Position numbers and translations under genes: made by a program | NCBI GenBank assembly: GCA_035493955.1 | Contig: DATJHI010000006.1 | Coordinates: forward strand, 1 to 64,000 | Reading direction: 5' to 3' | DNA: 64,000 bases | Origin: NCED01 sp035493955 | GTDB lineage: Bacteria; Pseudomonadota; Alphaproteobacteria; Caulobacterales; Caulobacteraceae | Notes under the pieces: model-generated | The model's input: the letters and a program-made list of their open reading frames with translations, nothing else | What the model was told of the DNA's origin: nothing | Database searches by the model: none | Shown here: piece after piece, positions 39,001 through 48,122 of the stretch | Layout of the letters: each line of letters starts with the position of its first letter | Numbering within the stretch: position 1 is the stretch's first letter

Positions 39001-41445
39001 GTGACGGCGTTTTCTCGTAAAGGCTGGGCGGTCAGGGCCGCCGCGGCGACCGTCCTGGCCATGGCCTGCGTCCAGGCCGACGCCCAACCGCCTTCGAACG
39101 ATCAGGTCCAGGCTTCCCCCGCCCCGCCCCCTTCCCTCGGCCGGCCGGCGGCGACGGCCGCCACGCCAGCGCCCTACGCCGCCGCCGCATCCCTCGACCC
39201 GGCCGACAGCACCCGCCTGAGGCAGGCGATCCAGGCCGCCCAGTCGGGGGACACCGACTCTGCGCGCAGCGCCTCGGCCGCCATCTCCAACCCCATCGCC
39301 CGGCGGCTGGTGCTGTGGGCGATGATCGATTCGGCCGGGACCAACCTCAATTTCTTCGACCTCGACAGCGCCAAGCGGGAACTGTGGGGCTGGCCGCGCT
39401 CGGCCCGCCGCCAGAACGCCGCCGAGAAGGCGATCGAGGCCGCGGGCCTGGCGCCGCAACGGGTGGTGGACTGGTTCGAGGGCAAGGAGCCGGAGACCGC
39501 CGAGGGGGCCATGGCCCTGGCCGCGGCCTATCAGCAGCTCGGCCGCACGGGCGACGCCCAGACCCTGATCCGCACGGTCTGGCGCAACCGGGTGTTCGAG
39601 GCCGACCCCCAGGCGCGGATGATGTCGCGCTTCGCCGCCTTCCTGACTCCGGACGACTATTCGGCCCGCCTCGACCTGTTGCTCTATGGACCGCAAGGCC
39701 CCGCCGCCAAGGCCCTGATGGACATGGTCGGCCCGGACCAGCGCGCCCTGGCCGAAGCGCGGATCGCCCTTCGGGCCAACCGCAACGACGCGACCGACAT
39801 GGTCGCCCGCGTTCCCGCCGCCCTGCAGAACGATGCGTCCCTGGCCTTCGACCGGGCCCGCTATTACCGCAAGCACAACCTCGATTCCCTCGCCGTCGGC
39901 CTGGTGCGCAGCTTCCCCGCCGCGCCGCAGACCTACCCCGCCGCCTCGAACCAGATCTGGGTCGAGCGCCGGGCGCTGATGATGACCCAGCTGCACGCCG
40001 GCGACATGCAGGGCGCCTATGCGGCGGTGACCAACCACGGCCTGCCCCTGGGCGAGGACTATACCGAGGCCGAATTCTTCGCCGGCTGGATCGCCCTGAA
40101 GAAGCTGAACAATCCGGCCGAGGCGGCCGAGCATTTCGCCAACATCCAGCGGGCGGGCTCGTCCCCGATCACCCTGAGCCGGGCGCTCTACTGGCGCGGC
40201 CGCGCCGCCGAGGCCACGGGCGACGCGGCCGGAGCGCAGCGTTTCTGGACCGAAGGGGCCCGCTACTACACCGCCTTCTACGGCCAGCTGTCGGCGGAGA
40301 AGGCCGGCCAGACCACCATCACCCTGAGCCGCGACCCCGTCCCCACCGCCGAGGACCGCGCCCGGTTCGAGGGCCGCGACCTGGTGCGCGCCGCCCGCAT
40401 GCTGGCGGACGCCGGCCAGCGCGACCTGTTCCGGACCTTCGTGCTGACCCTGGACGACCAGGTCCCGTCGGCGGAGGAGCTGGCGCTGCTGGTCGACATG
40501 GCGCGCCTGTACGGCGACCAGGACCTGGCCATGCGGGTCGTACGCGCCGGTGCGGTGCGCGGCCTCTACCTGCCCGAACGGGGCTATCCGGTCCGCAGCG
40601 TGCCTCCCGTCGCCGGCGCACCGGAACCGGCCCTGGTCCACGCCATCATCCGCCAGGAGAGCGGCTTCGATCCCGGCGTCCGTTCCGGCGCCGGCGCCCG
40701 GGGGATGATGCAGCTGATGCCCGCCACCGCCTCCAACGTGGCCCGCAAGCTCGGCATCGGCTATTCGGCCGACCGGCTGGGCGATGCGGACTACAACATG
40801 AGCCTGGGCGCGGCCTATCTGGGCGACCTGGTCCAGAGCTTCTCCGGCTCCTACGTCATGGCGGCCGCCGCCTATAACGCGGGGCCCGGCCGTCCGGCCC
40901 AATGGGCGGCCGAGTGCGGCGACCCCCGCGGCGGCGCGGCCGATCCGTCCGACTTCATCGAATGCATCCCCTTCGCCGAGACCCGCAACTATGTGATGCG
41001 GATCATGGAGGCGACCCAGGTCTATCGCGCCCGGATGAACGGGGGGACGGCGCCCCTGATGGCCATGGCCGACCTAAGGCGCGGCGCCTGGGGGACGACG
41101 CCGCCCCCGGTCCCCTATCAGATCGCCAGCAACGGCCCCACGCCCTATCCGGCCGCGGGCGGCGACGGCTCAGGCCCGGTCCCCTACGCGGCCCTCGCCC
41201 AGCGCAGCGCCGTCGAGAACAGCCTGCGCGAACAGCCCCGGATCAACGTTGCCGCCCGAAGCGACGACAAGGGCTGTGCGCCCGTCAAGGTCAAACGGGG
41301 CGCCAAGGCCAAGACCAAGGCGGTCTGCAAGCAAGGCGGCAAGACCAAGGCTTCCGCCGGGCTCAAGCACAAGGCGAAGGTGACGAAAGCCAAAGCCAAG
41401 GGCGGCAAGAGCGGCCCGGTCCGACGCCACAAGGCCCGCCGATAG
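39001..41445 (+). CDS. Soluble lytic murein transglycosylase with antisense-encoded basic tail
   Basis: An 814-residue Slt from GTG 39001 with GGAG eight bases upstream. A signal peptide and Pro/Ala linker lead to a long alpha-superhelical U/L domain of repeats (about 65-520). The goose-lysozyme-like catalytic domain follows: HAIIRQESGFDP (catalytic Glu553), GARGMMQLMPATA, NMSLGAAYLGDL and AAAYNAGPGR. It cleaves peptidoglycan, forming 1,6-anhydro ends. Beyond residue 700 the tail is disordered and Lys-rich. Codons 724-814 are exactly antisense to the 3' end of the convergent threonine dehydratase gene, in matching codon phase. Confidence 0.93.
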   Translation: MTAFSRKGWAVRAAAATVLAMACVQADAQPPSNDQVQASPAPPPSLGRPAATAATPAPYAAAASLDPADSTRLRQAIQAAQSGDTDSARSASAAISNPIARRLVLWAMIDSAGTNLNFFDLDSAKRELWGWPRSARRQNAAEKAIEAAGLAPQRVVDWFEGKEPETAEGAMALAAAYQQLGRTGDAQTLIRTVWRNRVFEADPQARMMSRFAAFLTPDDYSARLDLLLYGPQGPAAKALMDMVGPDQRALAEARIALRANRNDATDMVARVPAALQNDASLAFDRARYYRKHNLDSLAVGLVRSFPAAPQTYPAASNQIWVERRALMMTQLHAGDMQGAYAAVTNHGLPLGEDYTEAEFFAGWIALKKLNNPAEAAEHFANIQRAGSSPITLSRALYWRGRAAEATGDAAGAQRFWTEGARYYTAFYGQLSAEKAGQTTITLSRDPVPTAEDRARFEGRDLVRAARMLADAGQRDLFRTFVLTLDDQVPSAEELALLVDMARLYGDQDLAMRVVRAGAVRGLYLPERGYPVRSVPPVAGAPEPALVHAIIRQESGFDPGVRSGAGARGMMQLMPATASNVARKLGIGYSADRLGDADYNMSLGAAYLGDLVQSFSGSYVMAAAAYNAGPGRPAQWAAECGDPRGGAADPSDFIECIPFAETRNYVMRIMEATQVYRARMNGGTAPLMAMADLRRGAWGTTPPPVPYQIASNGPTPYPAAGGDGSGPVPYAALAQRSAVENSLREQPRINVAARSDDKGCAPVKVKRGAKAKTKAVCKQGGKTKASAGLKHKAKVTKAKAKGGKSGPVRRHKARR

Positions 41446-42210
41446 ACGCGGCCGGTTGATCGCGAAGGTCAGCTCCCCCGGCGAGGGCGCCATCAAGGCG
41501 TCGCAGAGGCTGCGGCCGCCGGGCGGATTGGACAGCCGGGTTCCCGCCGCCAAGCTGCGCGCGTAGTCGTCGAAGCCTTCAGGCTCCACAGAATGTATCC
41601 TGGTCGCGGGGGAAAGGGCCTCGAAGGCGAGCGCGACCCCGGCGATCAGGCCGCCGCCCGAGACCGGGCACAGCACGACATCGGCCGGGGCGCCCAGTTC
41701 AGCCAACTGCTCGGCCGCCTCCAGCCCGACCGTGCCCTGGCCGGCGACGATGTGGAAATCGTCGAAGGACGGGACCACCACCGCCCCGCGCTCGGCGGCG
41801 ATCCGCCCGGCGATGGCCTCGCGCGATTGGGTGTAGCGGTCGTAGGTCACGACCTCGGCGCCCAGCGCCCTGGTCGCCTCCATCTTCACCGCCGGAGCGT
41901 CCGACGGCATGACGATCAGCGCCGGGCAGCCGACCATACGCGCAGCCTGGGCCACCCCTTGCGCATGGTTGCCGGACGAGAAGGCCACCACCCCCGCCTC
42001 GCGCGCGGCCGCGCTCAGCCGCGACAGCCGGTTGTAGGCGCCGCGGAACTTGAACGAGCCGGTGCGTTGCAGCGGCTCGGCCTTGATGAACACCCGCCCG
42101 CCGACGAAGGCGTCCAGGGCGTCGGATCGCAGCAGGGGGGTGCGGACGGCGTGGCCGGCGAGCTGGGCGGCGGCGTCCCTTATGTCGGCGAAGGTCGGCA
42201 GGGCGCCCAA
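41170..42210 (-). CDS. Threonine/serine dehydratase (PLP fold type II)
   Basis: A 346-residue enzyme with a probable TTG start at 42210, one base after the tetR-type gene's stop. The PLP lysine lies in GSFKFRGAYNRL (Lys54), SSGNHAQGVA follows, and the phosphate loop GGGLIAG is near residue 191. VEPEGFDDYARSL and, near the end, LVLEPGGSLGLAALL and VVASGGNVD complete the fold. The last 91 codons overlap the lytic transglycosylase gene on the other strand. In that part most Leu codons are CTT, whereas upstream they are mostly CTG. Threonine ammonia-lyase is the likely activity; serine racemase-like activity is possible. Confidence 0.85.
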   Translation of the reverse strand: MGALPTFADIRDAAAQLAGHAVRTPLLRSDALDAFVGGRVFIKAEPLQRTGSFKFRGAYNRLSRLSAAAREAGVVAFSSGNHAQGVAQAARMVGCPALIVMPSDAPAVKMEATRALGAEVVTYDRYTQSREAIAGRIAAERGAVVVPSFDDFHIVAGQGTVGLEAAEQLAELGAPADVVLCPVSGGGLIAGVALAFEALSPATRIHSVEPEGFDDYARSLAAGTRLSNPPGGRSLCDALMAPSPGELTFAINRPRLSAGLVASDRAALAALGFGFRHLRLVLEPGGSLGLAALLADRLGLGLGAPFDLDGRTALVVASGGNVDPGLFAQAVLDGAALGEGRVGDRA

Positions 42211-42211
42211 T

Positions 42212-42850
42212 TCAGCCGGCCAGCAGACCGTTGAACAGGCTGTCGAGCATCTGGGCCTTCATCTTCTGGGGCGTCGCGGTCCAGTCGAACCTCGGCTGGG
42301 TCAGGAGCAGCGACACCAGGCCATGGGTTCCGGCCCAGAGGGTCTCGCCGACCAGGTCCACGTCGGCGCAGCGCAGCCGGCCCGCCGCGCCAATGGCCTC
42401 GACCGCTTCGCGGAAGGGTTCGTAGCAGCGCTTGCCCAGCGCATACATCGCCGCGACCTTCTCTTCCGACAGCGCTCCCGGCGGCGTCGCGAACACCAGC
42501 TGATAGGCGTTGGGGTTGTCGAGGCCGAACTGCATGTAGGCGTCGAGCATCTCGCGCACGCGGTCCAGCGGATCGCGGGTCTTGGCGGCGATCGCGTCGT
42601 TCTGGGCGATCAGCTGGGCGAAGGCCTGTTCGCAGATCTCGATCAGGATCTCGCTCTTGTCGCTGAAGTGCATGTAGAGGGCGGTGGACGACACCCCGAC
42701 CTCGTCGGCGATCTTGCGGATCGTCGCCCCATGATAGCCTTCGCGGACGAAGATCCGTTCGGCCGCGTGGAGGATTTCTCCCCGCCTCAGGTGTCCGGCC
42801 CCCTTGGCCTTGCGAGCGGACTTCAAGCTCTTCTCACCGGCAAACGTCAC
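42212..42850 (-). CDS. TetR/AcrR family transcriptional regulator
   Basis: A 212-residue regulator from GTG 42850, chosen because GGAG lies seven bases upstream and the length fits the family. The helix-turn-helix region shows ILHAAERIFVREGYHGATIRKIADEVGVSSTALYMHF (about 27-63), a standard TetR N-terminus. The C-terminal ligand domain (PYEPFREAVEAIG-type) is unassigned. The gene is divergent from an RNA methyltransferase with a gap of about 84 bases that could hold its operator, and is one base from the dehydratase start. Ligand and targets are unknown. Confidence 0.85.
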   Translation of the reverse strand: MTFAGEKSLKSARKAKGAGHLRRGEILHAAERIFVREGYHGATIRKIADEVGVSSTALYMHFSDKSEILIEICEQAFAQLIAQNDAIAAKTRDPLDRVREMLDAYMQFGLDNPNAYQLVFATPPGALSEEKVAAMYALGKRCYEPFREAVEAIGAAGRLRCADVDLVGETLWAGTHGLVSLLLTQPRFDWTATPQKMKAQMLDSLFNGLLAG

Positions 42851-42934
42851 CAAGGCGCTCCAAGCAAATCGCCACCCGGCGCGACGCCGTCGTTTTGGCG
42901 AGACTGCACTAGCAGCCAAGCGGTTTTGAGGTAA

Positions 42935-43888
42935 GTGGCCCGCGCAGCCTGGACGGTTCAACGTCCGCGTCCTAAAGCCGCGCGTGTGCAGCCTGTTCTG
43001 AGCCCCGAACCCATCGCCCTGCGGACCCGCGCCTGGGACGACTACGCCTTGCTGGACTCCGGCGGCGGAAGGAAGCTGGAGCGCTACGGCCGCTTCTCGG
43101 TGGTCCGGCCCGAACCGCAATGCTGGTGGACGCCGCGGCTGGCGCCCGAAACCTGGGCCAAGGCGGACGCGGTGTTCGACCCCGCCCCGGCCGACGAGGA
43201 CGACGGCCGCTGGCGGTTTTCGGGCCGCCCGCCGGAAAGCTTTCCCCTGCGCTGGGGACCGGCGCGGTTCAACGCCCGCTTCACCGCCTTCCGCCACCTG
43301 GCCTTCTTCCCCGAACAGGCGGCCAACTGGGCCTGGCTGCAGCAGGCGGTCGAGGCCCCCGGCGCCGGACAGCCGCGCGTGCTGAACCTGTTCGGCTACA
43401 CCGGCGTGGCCAGCCTGGTGATGGCCTCCGCCGGGGCGCATGTGACCCATGTGGACGCCTCCAAGAAGGCCATCGGCTGGGCGCGGGAGAACTGCACCTT
43501 GTCGGGCCTGGACGATCGGCCGGTCCGCTGGATCTGCGAGGACGCGCGCAAATACCTCGCCCGCGAGGTCCGGCGGGGCTCCAAGTACGAGGGCATCCTG
43601 TTGGACCCGCCGAAATACGGGCGCGGCCCCGGCGGGGAGGTCTGGCGGCTGTTCGAGGACCTGCCCGAGGTGATGGCGATGTGCGCCGAGCTGCTCTCGG
43701 ACGACGCGCGCTTCCTCCTGCTCAACGCCTATGCCGAGCGGATCTCCGGCCTGTCCCTGGCCCACCTGACCGCAGGCGCGCTGAAGGGCCGCGGCGGGAC
43801 GGTCGACTGGGGCGAGCTCGACCTCTGTGAAGGCGGGGACGGCCGCGAGATCGGCCTGTCGTTCTTCGCGCGCTGGCGCGCCGCATGA
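42935..43888 (+). CDS. Class I SAM-dependent rRNA methyltransferase, RlmI-like
   Basis: A 317-residue protein with a GTG start at 42935. The catalytic domain shows VLNLFGYTGVASLVMA (SAM motif I), HVDASKKAIGWAREN, and EGILLDPPKYGRG with the DPPK motif typical of RlmI/YccW-type cytosine methyltransferases. The N-terminal PUA domain of RlmI is absent or reduced; instead there is a short WDDYALLDSGGGRKLERYG segment, typical of the shorter family. It is likely to methylate rRNA; the base is unknown. The following SpoU gene overlaps by four bases. Confidence 0.85.
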   Translation: MARAAWTVQRPRPKAARVQPVLSPEPIALRTRAWDDYALLDSGGGRKLERYGRFSVVRPEPQCWWTPRLAPETWAKADAVFDPAPADEDDGRWRFSGRPPESFPLRWGPARFNARFTAFRHLAFFPEQAANWAWLQQAVEAPGAGQPRVLNLFGYTGVASLVMASAGAHVTHVDASKKAIGWARENCTLSGLDDRPVRWICEDARKYLAREVRRGSKYEGILLDPPKYGRGPGGEVWRLFEDLPEVMAMCAELLSDDARFLLLNAYAERISGLSLAHLTAGALKGRGGTVDWGELDLCEGGDGREIGLSFFARWRAA

Positions 43889-44682
43889 CCGGGCCGTCCG
43901 TCCGCCAGATCACCTCCCTCGCCAACCCGACGGTGAAGGCCGCCCGGGCATTGCATCTGCGGAAGGAGCGGGACGAATCGGGCCTGTTCCTGGCCGAAGG
44001 CCTGAAGATCGTCGCCGAAGCCTTCGACCTCGGCCGCACGCCGAAAATCCTGATGTACGGTCCCGACGCGGCCGACCATTCGCTGCTGAAGCGCATCGCC
44101 GCGGCCACGGCCACGGCCGGCGGCGAGGTGATCGAGGTCCACCGCGACATCCTGGAAAAGGTCTCCCGCCGCGACAATCCCCAGACGGTGGTGGCGGTGT
44201 TCGAACAGGTGTTCACCCCCCTGGCGGCCCTGCAGCCCGGGGCGGGGTGCTGGGTCGCCCTCCAGGCCGTGCGCGATCCGGGCAACCTGGGGACCATCGT
44301 GCGCACCGCCGACGCCGCCGGCTGCGGCGGGGTGCTGCTGGTGGGCGACTGCTGCGACCCCTATTCGGTCGAGGCGGTGCGGGCGACCATGGGCTCGATC
44401 TTCGCCGTCCCCCTGTTCAAGGCCACGGCGGCCGAATTCCTGGCCTGGCGGGCGAGTTGGCCCGGTTCGGTGGTAGGCACCCTGCTCAGCGCCGTCACCG
44501 ATTACCGCGCCGCCGACTACCGGCGTCCCACCCTGATCCTGATGGGCAACGAACAGGCCGGCCTGCCGCCGGACCTGGCCGCCGCCTGCGACGTCACGGT
44601 GAAGATCCCCATGCGCGGCCGGGCCGACAGCCTGAACCTGTCGGTGGCGACGGGGATCATGATCTACGCAGCCACCGCGTGA
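43885..44682 (+). CDS. TrmH/SpoU family RNA 2'-O-methyltransferase
   Basis: A 265-residue SPOUT methyltransferase starting ATG 43885, overlapping the previous stop (ATGA). The N-terminal substrate-binding domain (SGLFLAEGLKIVAEA) is followed by the knotted domain with VRDPGNLGTIVRTADAAG, LILMGNEQAGLPPDL and IPMRGRADSLNLSVATG. It likely methylates a ribose in rRNA or tRNA. Together with the RlmI-like gene it forms an RNA-modification pair. The GTG of the next gene overlaps its stop. Confidence 0.9.
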   Translation: MTGPSVRQITSLANPTVKAARALHLRKERDESGLFLAEGLKIVAEAFDLGRTPKILMYGPDAADHSLLKRIAAATATAGGEVIEVHRDILEKVSRRDNPQTVVAVFEQVFTPLAALQPGAGCWVALQAVRDPGNLGTIVRTADAAGCGGVLLVGDCCDPYSVEAVRATMGSIFAVPLFKATAAEFLAWRASWPGSVVGTLLSAVTDYRAADYRRPTLILMGNEQAGLPPDLAAACDVTVKIPMRGRADSLNLSVATGIMIYAATA

Positions 44683-45626
44683 GCTCCGCGCGCCGGCAGG
44701 TCGGCCTGGCCGGGGCGGTCCTGGCCTTCGGGGCGGCCCTGGCGGCGGTCGGGGGCCTGGTCGGAGCGGTCTGGCCCTGGGCCGACGCTCTGAACCACTT
44801 CGCTCCGGTCTGGCTGGTCCTGGCCTGGACCGGCGGGCTTTCGGCGCGGTTCCTGCTGGCCCCCGGCCGGGTCCGCGGCGGGGCGACGGTGGCGGCGGCC
44901 CTGGCCGTCATGGTCGCCGGCGCGCCCATGGCGGTGGAGGCGTACCAGGCCGAAACCGAGCCGGCGCCCGGCCCCGCCGCCCTGACTATCCTGAGCTTCA
45001 ACCGTTGGTGGGACAGTCCGGACGGGGCGCGCCAGGCCGCGGCGATCCGGGCGTCGGGGGCGGACCTGGTGGCCCTGCAGGAAGCGGACGGCTTCGCCGC
45101 CGAGGCGGCCGCGATGAAGGACCTCTATCCCTACCAGTTGTTCTGCGGCGGCCGCTGCGACACGGCGATCCTGTCCAAGCGGCCGTTCCTGGCCACCGGC
45201 CGCGAGGACCACGCCAGGTGGGGACCGGGCGGCACCGACTTCCTGTGGGCGCGCACCACCGCGGCGGACGGGCGGCCCGTGACCCTGGCGACGGCGCACC
45301 TGTACTGGCCGATCCCGCCCTGGCTCCAGCGCTATCAGCGGGCGCGGATCGCGGCCCAGATCGCCGCCCTTCCCCACGACGAGCTGGTCCTGACCGGGGA
45401 CCTCAACCTCACCCCGTGGTCCTTCACCCTGCGCGGCTTCGACCGGACCCTGGCCCCCTTGACCCGGCGCACCCACGGCCTGCTCAGCTTTCCCGCGACC
45501 TGGCCGGTCCCGGTGCTGGCCCTGGACCAGGCCTACGCCGGCCCAGGCTGGCGGACGGTGGACGTGCGGACCCTGCCGCGGGCGGGGTCGGACCACTATC
45601 CGCTGCTGGTGCAGCTGAAGCGTTGA
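44679..45626 (+). CDS. Membrane-anchored endonuclease/exonuclease/phosphatase family protein
   Basis: A 315-residue protein with GTG 44679 overlapping the SpoU stop (GTGA). The first 90 residues have about three membrane helices (VGLAGAVLAFGAALAAVGGL, APVWLVLAWTGGL). The EEP domain follows with FNRWWD, LVALQEADGF, VLTGDLNLTPWS and a terminal RAGSDHYPLLV, holding the catalytic acidic residues and His. Such proteins are Mg-dependent phosphoesterases, with the active domain probably periplasmic. The substrate is unknown. It is convergent with hrpB, 18 bases apart. Confidence 0.82.
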   Translation: MSSARRQVGLAGAVLAFGAALAAVGGLVGAVWPWADALNHFAPVWLVLAWTGGLSARFLLAPGRVRGGATVAAALAVMVAGAPMAVEAYQAETEPAPGPAALTILSFNRWWDSPDGARQAAAIRASGADLVALQEADGFAAEAAAMKDLYPYQLFCGGRCDTAILSKRPFLATGREDHARWGPGGTDFLWARTTAADGRPVTLATAHLYWPIPPWLQRYQRARIAAQIAALPHDELVLTGDLNLTPWSFTLRGFDRTLAPLTRRTHGLLSFPATWPVPVLALDQAYAGPGWRTVDVRTLPRAGSDHYPLLVQLKR

Positions 45627-45644
45627 TTCGCGGCCCCGCCCGCC

Positions 45645-48107
45645 TCACGTCCCGCGCGGTTTCGCCCGCGCGGTCGGCGGCGCGGTCAGCGGGTCCTCCG
45701 GCCAGACGTGGCGGGGGTAGCGGCCCTTCATCTCGGTGCGGACGTCCTTCCACGAGCCGCGCCAGAAGCCGGGCAGGTCCTTGGTCACCTGCACCGGGCG
45801 GTGGGCGGGGGACAGCAACGCCAGGGTCAGGGGCTCGGCGCCCACCCGCGGATGCTCGCTGACGCCGAACAGCTCCTGCACCCGCACCTCCACCCGCGGC
45901 CCGCCCTCGGCGGCGTAGTCGATGGCGAAGCTGTTCCCCGTCGGGGCGGTGAAGCGCGGCGGCGCGGCGCGGTCGAGGGCGCGTTGCTGCTCCCAGGGGA
46001 CCAGGGCGCGCAGGGCCGCCTCCAGGGCGTCGGGGGAAAGCTGGGCCAGGGACGAGCGCCCCTCCAGGAGCGGGGTCAGCCATTCGTCCAGGCGCTCGAT
46101 CAGGGCCTCGTCGGAAAGGTCGGGCCAGGTCTCCGCGTCCAGGCGGCGCAGGAAGGCGACGCGGTGGCGGAGGGCGGTCGCCGCCTCCCCCCACGACAGG
46201 GCCGACAGACCTTCACGGCGGACCAGGGCGGCCAGGGCGCGGGCGAGGAGCGCCGGGTCGGGCCGTTCGATCAGCCGTTCCTCCAGGGTCAGGGCGCCGA
46301 GGCGCCGCACCCGTTTGGCGCGGAGCTTGCCTTGGGCGTCGGCCTCGAGCCGGTCCTCGGTCTCGATCCGATGGGCGAAGGCGGTCTCCAGCTCGGCCGG
46401 GTCGAGGGGGCCGGCCAGCAGGATGCGGTCGCGGGCCGCCCCGCCGCCCAGCTCGCCCACCGCCAGCCACGGCTCGCGGGCCAGGGCGTCGTGCGGCTCC
46501 AGATAGACCCCGCGCCCGCCGGCCAGCCGGTATTCGCCGGGCTTGCCGCGGGCCTTGGCGATGCGTTCGGGATAGGCCTCGGCCAGCAGCACCGCGTCGC
46601 CGACGCCCTCCCCGCCCCGGCCCTTGCCGGCCGCGGCGGCCCAGCGGGCGGCGAGGGTGCGGGCGTCCCGGGCGCGCGGGGAGCGGTCGGCCTCGAACCG
46701 CTCCAGCCGCTCGGTCAGGTTGGCGCCGGTCCCCCCAAGGCCGCGTTCGGACAGCACCGCGGCGATCTTGGCCGCCCGCTCGCCCGCCCCGGCCGCCGCC
46801 CCGACCGCGACCATGTGGGCCAGGCGCGGCGGCAGCGGCAGGCGCGCCAGGAGCCGCCCGTGGGCCGTCAGCTCGCCCCGGGCGTCCAGGGCCTCCAGCC
46901 GGTTCAGGAGGCTCCGCGCCTCGGCGAAGGCGCCGGCGGGGGGCAGGTCGAGGAAGGCCAGGCTGGCGGGGTCCTTGGCTCCCCACTGGGCCAGGGCCAG
47001 GGCGAAGCCGGAAAGGTCGGTCTCCAATATCTCCGGCCGGGCGAAGGGCGTGAGGGCGCGGGTCTCGGGCTCGTCCCACAGGCGGTAGCAGACGCCCGGT
47101 CCGGTCCGTCCGGCCCGGCCCCGGCGCTGGTCGGCGGCGGCCTGACTGACCCTCACCGTCTCCAGCCGGGTCAGGCCGCTGGACGGGTCGTAGCGGGGAA
47201 CGCGGGCGAAGCCGGCGTCGACCACCACCCGCACCCCCTCGATGGTCAGGCTGGTCTCGGCGATGGCGGTGGCCAGCACCACCTTGCGCTGGCCGGGGGG
47301 CGCGGGCTCGATCGCCCGGTCCTGCGCGCCGGGCTCCAGCGCGCCGTAGAGGGGGGCGAGGACCACCCCGGCCGGAAGACGTTCGGCCAGCAGGGCCTCC
47401 ACCCGGCGGATCTCCCCCTGGCCGGGCAGGAACACCAGGACGCCGCCGGTCTCCTCCGCCAAGGCCTTGCGCACGGCCCTGGCGGCGCTGTCCTCCAGCC
47501 GCGCCGCCGGGTCGCGGCCCAGGTAGCGGGTGTCGACGGCGTGGGCGCGGCCTTCGGAACGGATCACCGGCGCATCGCCCAGCAGCGAGGCGACGCGGGC
47601 CCCGTCCAGGGTTGCCGACATCACCAGGAGGCGCAGATCGTCGCGCAGCAACCCTTGCGCGTCGCGGGCGAAGGCCAGCCCCAAGTCGGCGTCCAGGCTG
47701 CGCTCGTGGAACTCGTCGAACAGCACCGCGGCGACGCCGTCCAGGCCGGGGTCGTCGAGGATCGTGCGGGTGAAGACCCCCTCGGTGATCACCTCCACCC
47801 TGGTGCGGGACGAGACCTTCGACTGCATGCGCACGCGAAAGCCCACGGTCTCGCCGACCGCCTCGCCCAGGGTCGACGCCATGCGCGCGGCGGCGGCCCG
47901 GGCGGCAAGGCGCCGGGGCTCCAGCACGATGATCCGCCGGCCCTGCGCCCACGGCTCGTCCATCAGCGCCAAGGGGACCACGGTGGTCTTGCCGGCGCCG
48001 GGGGGCGCGACCAGCACTGCGCAGGTCCCGCCGGCGAGGGCCGCCTTCAGGGGATCGAGGGCGTCGTGGATGGGAAGAAGCACAAACGGGTCCCGTGACC
48101 GCCACAA
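45645..48107 (-). CDS. hrpB: ATP-dependent RNA helicase HrpB (DEAH family)
   Basis: An 820-residue DEAH helicase starting ATG 48107. It carries Walker A GAGKTTVVPLALM, DEFHERSLDADLGLA, SATLDGARVASLLG, FLPGQGEIRRVE and QRRGRAGRTGPG, followed by HA2/OB-like segments and the HrpB C-terminal domain (SPDALEAALRALVPW and HPRVGAEPLTLALLSP). Bacterial HrpB is a non-essential RNA helicase of unclear function. It is convergent with the EEP gene and downstream of the amino-acid permease on the same strand. Confidence 0.93.
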   Translation of the reverse strand: MWRSRDPFVLLPIHDALDPLKAALAGGTCAVLVAPPGAGKTTVVPLALMDEPWAQGRRIIVLEPRRLAARAAAARMASTLGEAVGETVGFRVRMQSKVSSRTRVEVITEGVFTRTILDDPGLDGVAAVLFDEFHERSLDADLGLAFARDAQGLLRDDLRLLVMSATLDGARVASLLGDAPVIRSEGRAHAVDTRYLGRDPAARLEDSAARAVRKALAEETGGVLVFLPGQGEIRRVEALLAERLPAGVVLAPLYGALEPGAQDRAIEPAPPGQRKVVLATAIAETSLTIEGVRVVVDAGFARVPRYDPSSGLTRLETVRVSQAAADQRRGRAGRTGPGVCYRLWDEPETRALTPFARPEILETDLSGFALALAQWGAKDPASLAFLDLPPAGAFAEARSLLNRLEALDARGELTAHGRLLARLPLPPRLAHMVAVGAAAGAGERAAKIAAVLSERGLGGTGANLTERLERFEADRSPRARDARTLAARWAAAAGKGRGGEGVGDAVLLAEAYPERIAKARGKPGEYRLAGGRGVYLEPHDALAREPWLAVGELGGGAARDRILLAGPLDPAELETAFAHRIETEDRLEADAQGKLRAKRVRRLGALTLEERLIERPDPALLARALAALVRREGLSALSWGEAATALRHRVAFLRRLDAETWPDLSDEALIERLDEWLTPLLEGRSSLAQLSPDALEAALRALVPWEQQRALDRAAPPRFTAPTGNSFAIDYAAEGGPRVEVRVQELFGVSEHPRVGAEPLTLALLSPAHRPVQVTKDLPGFWRGSWKDVRTEMKGRYPRHVWPEDPLTAPPTARAKPRGT

Positions 48108-48122
48108 CGCCGGCGCCAGCCC

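Noticed and set aside
45708..48098. 796-codon open frame on plus opposite hrpB
   Set aside because: Antisense shadow with the same low-complexity composition and no domain; hrpB has all helicase motifs.
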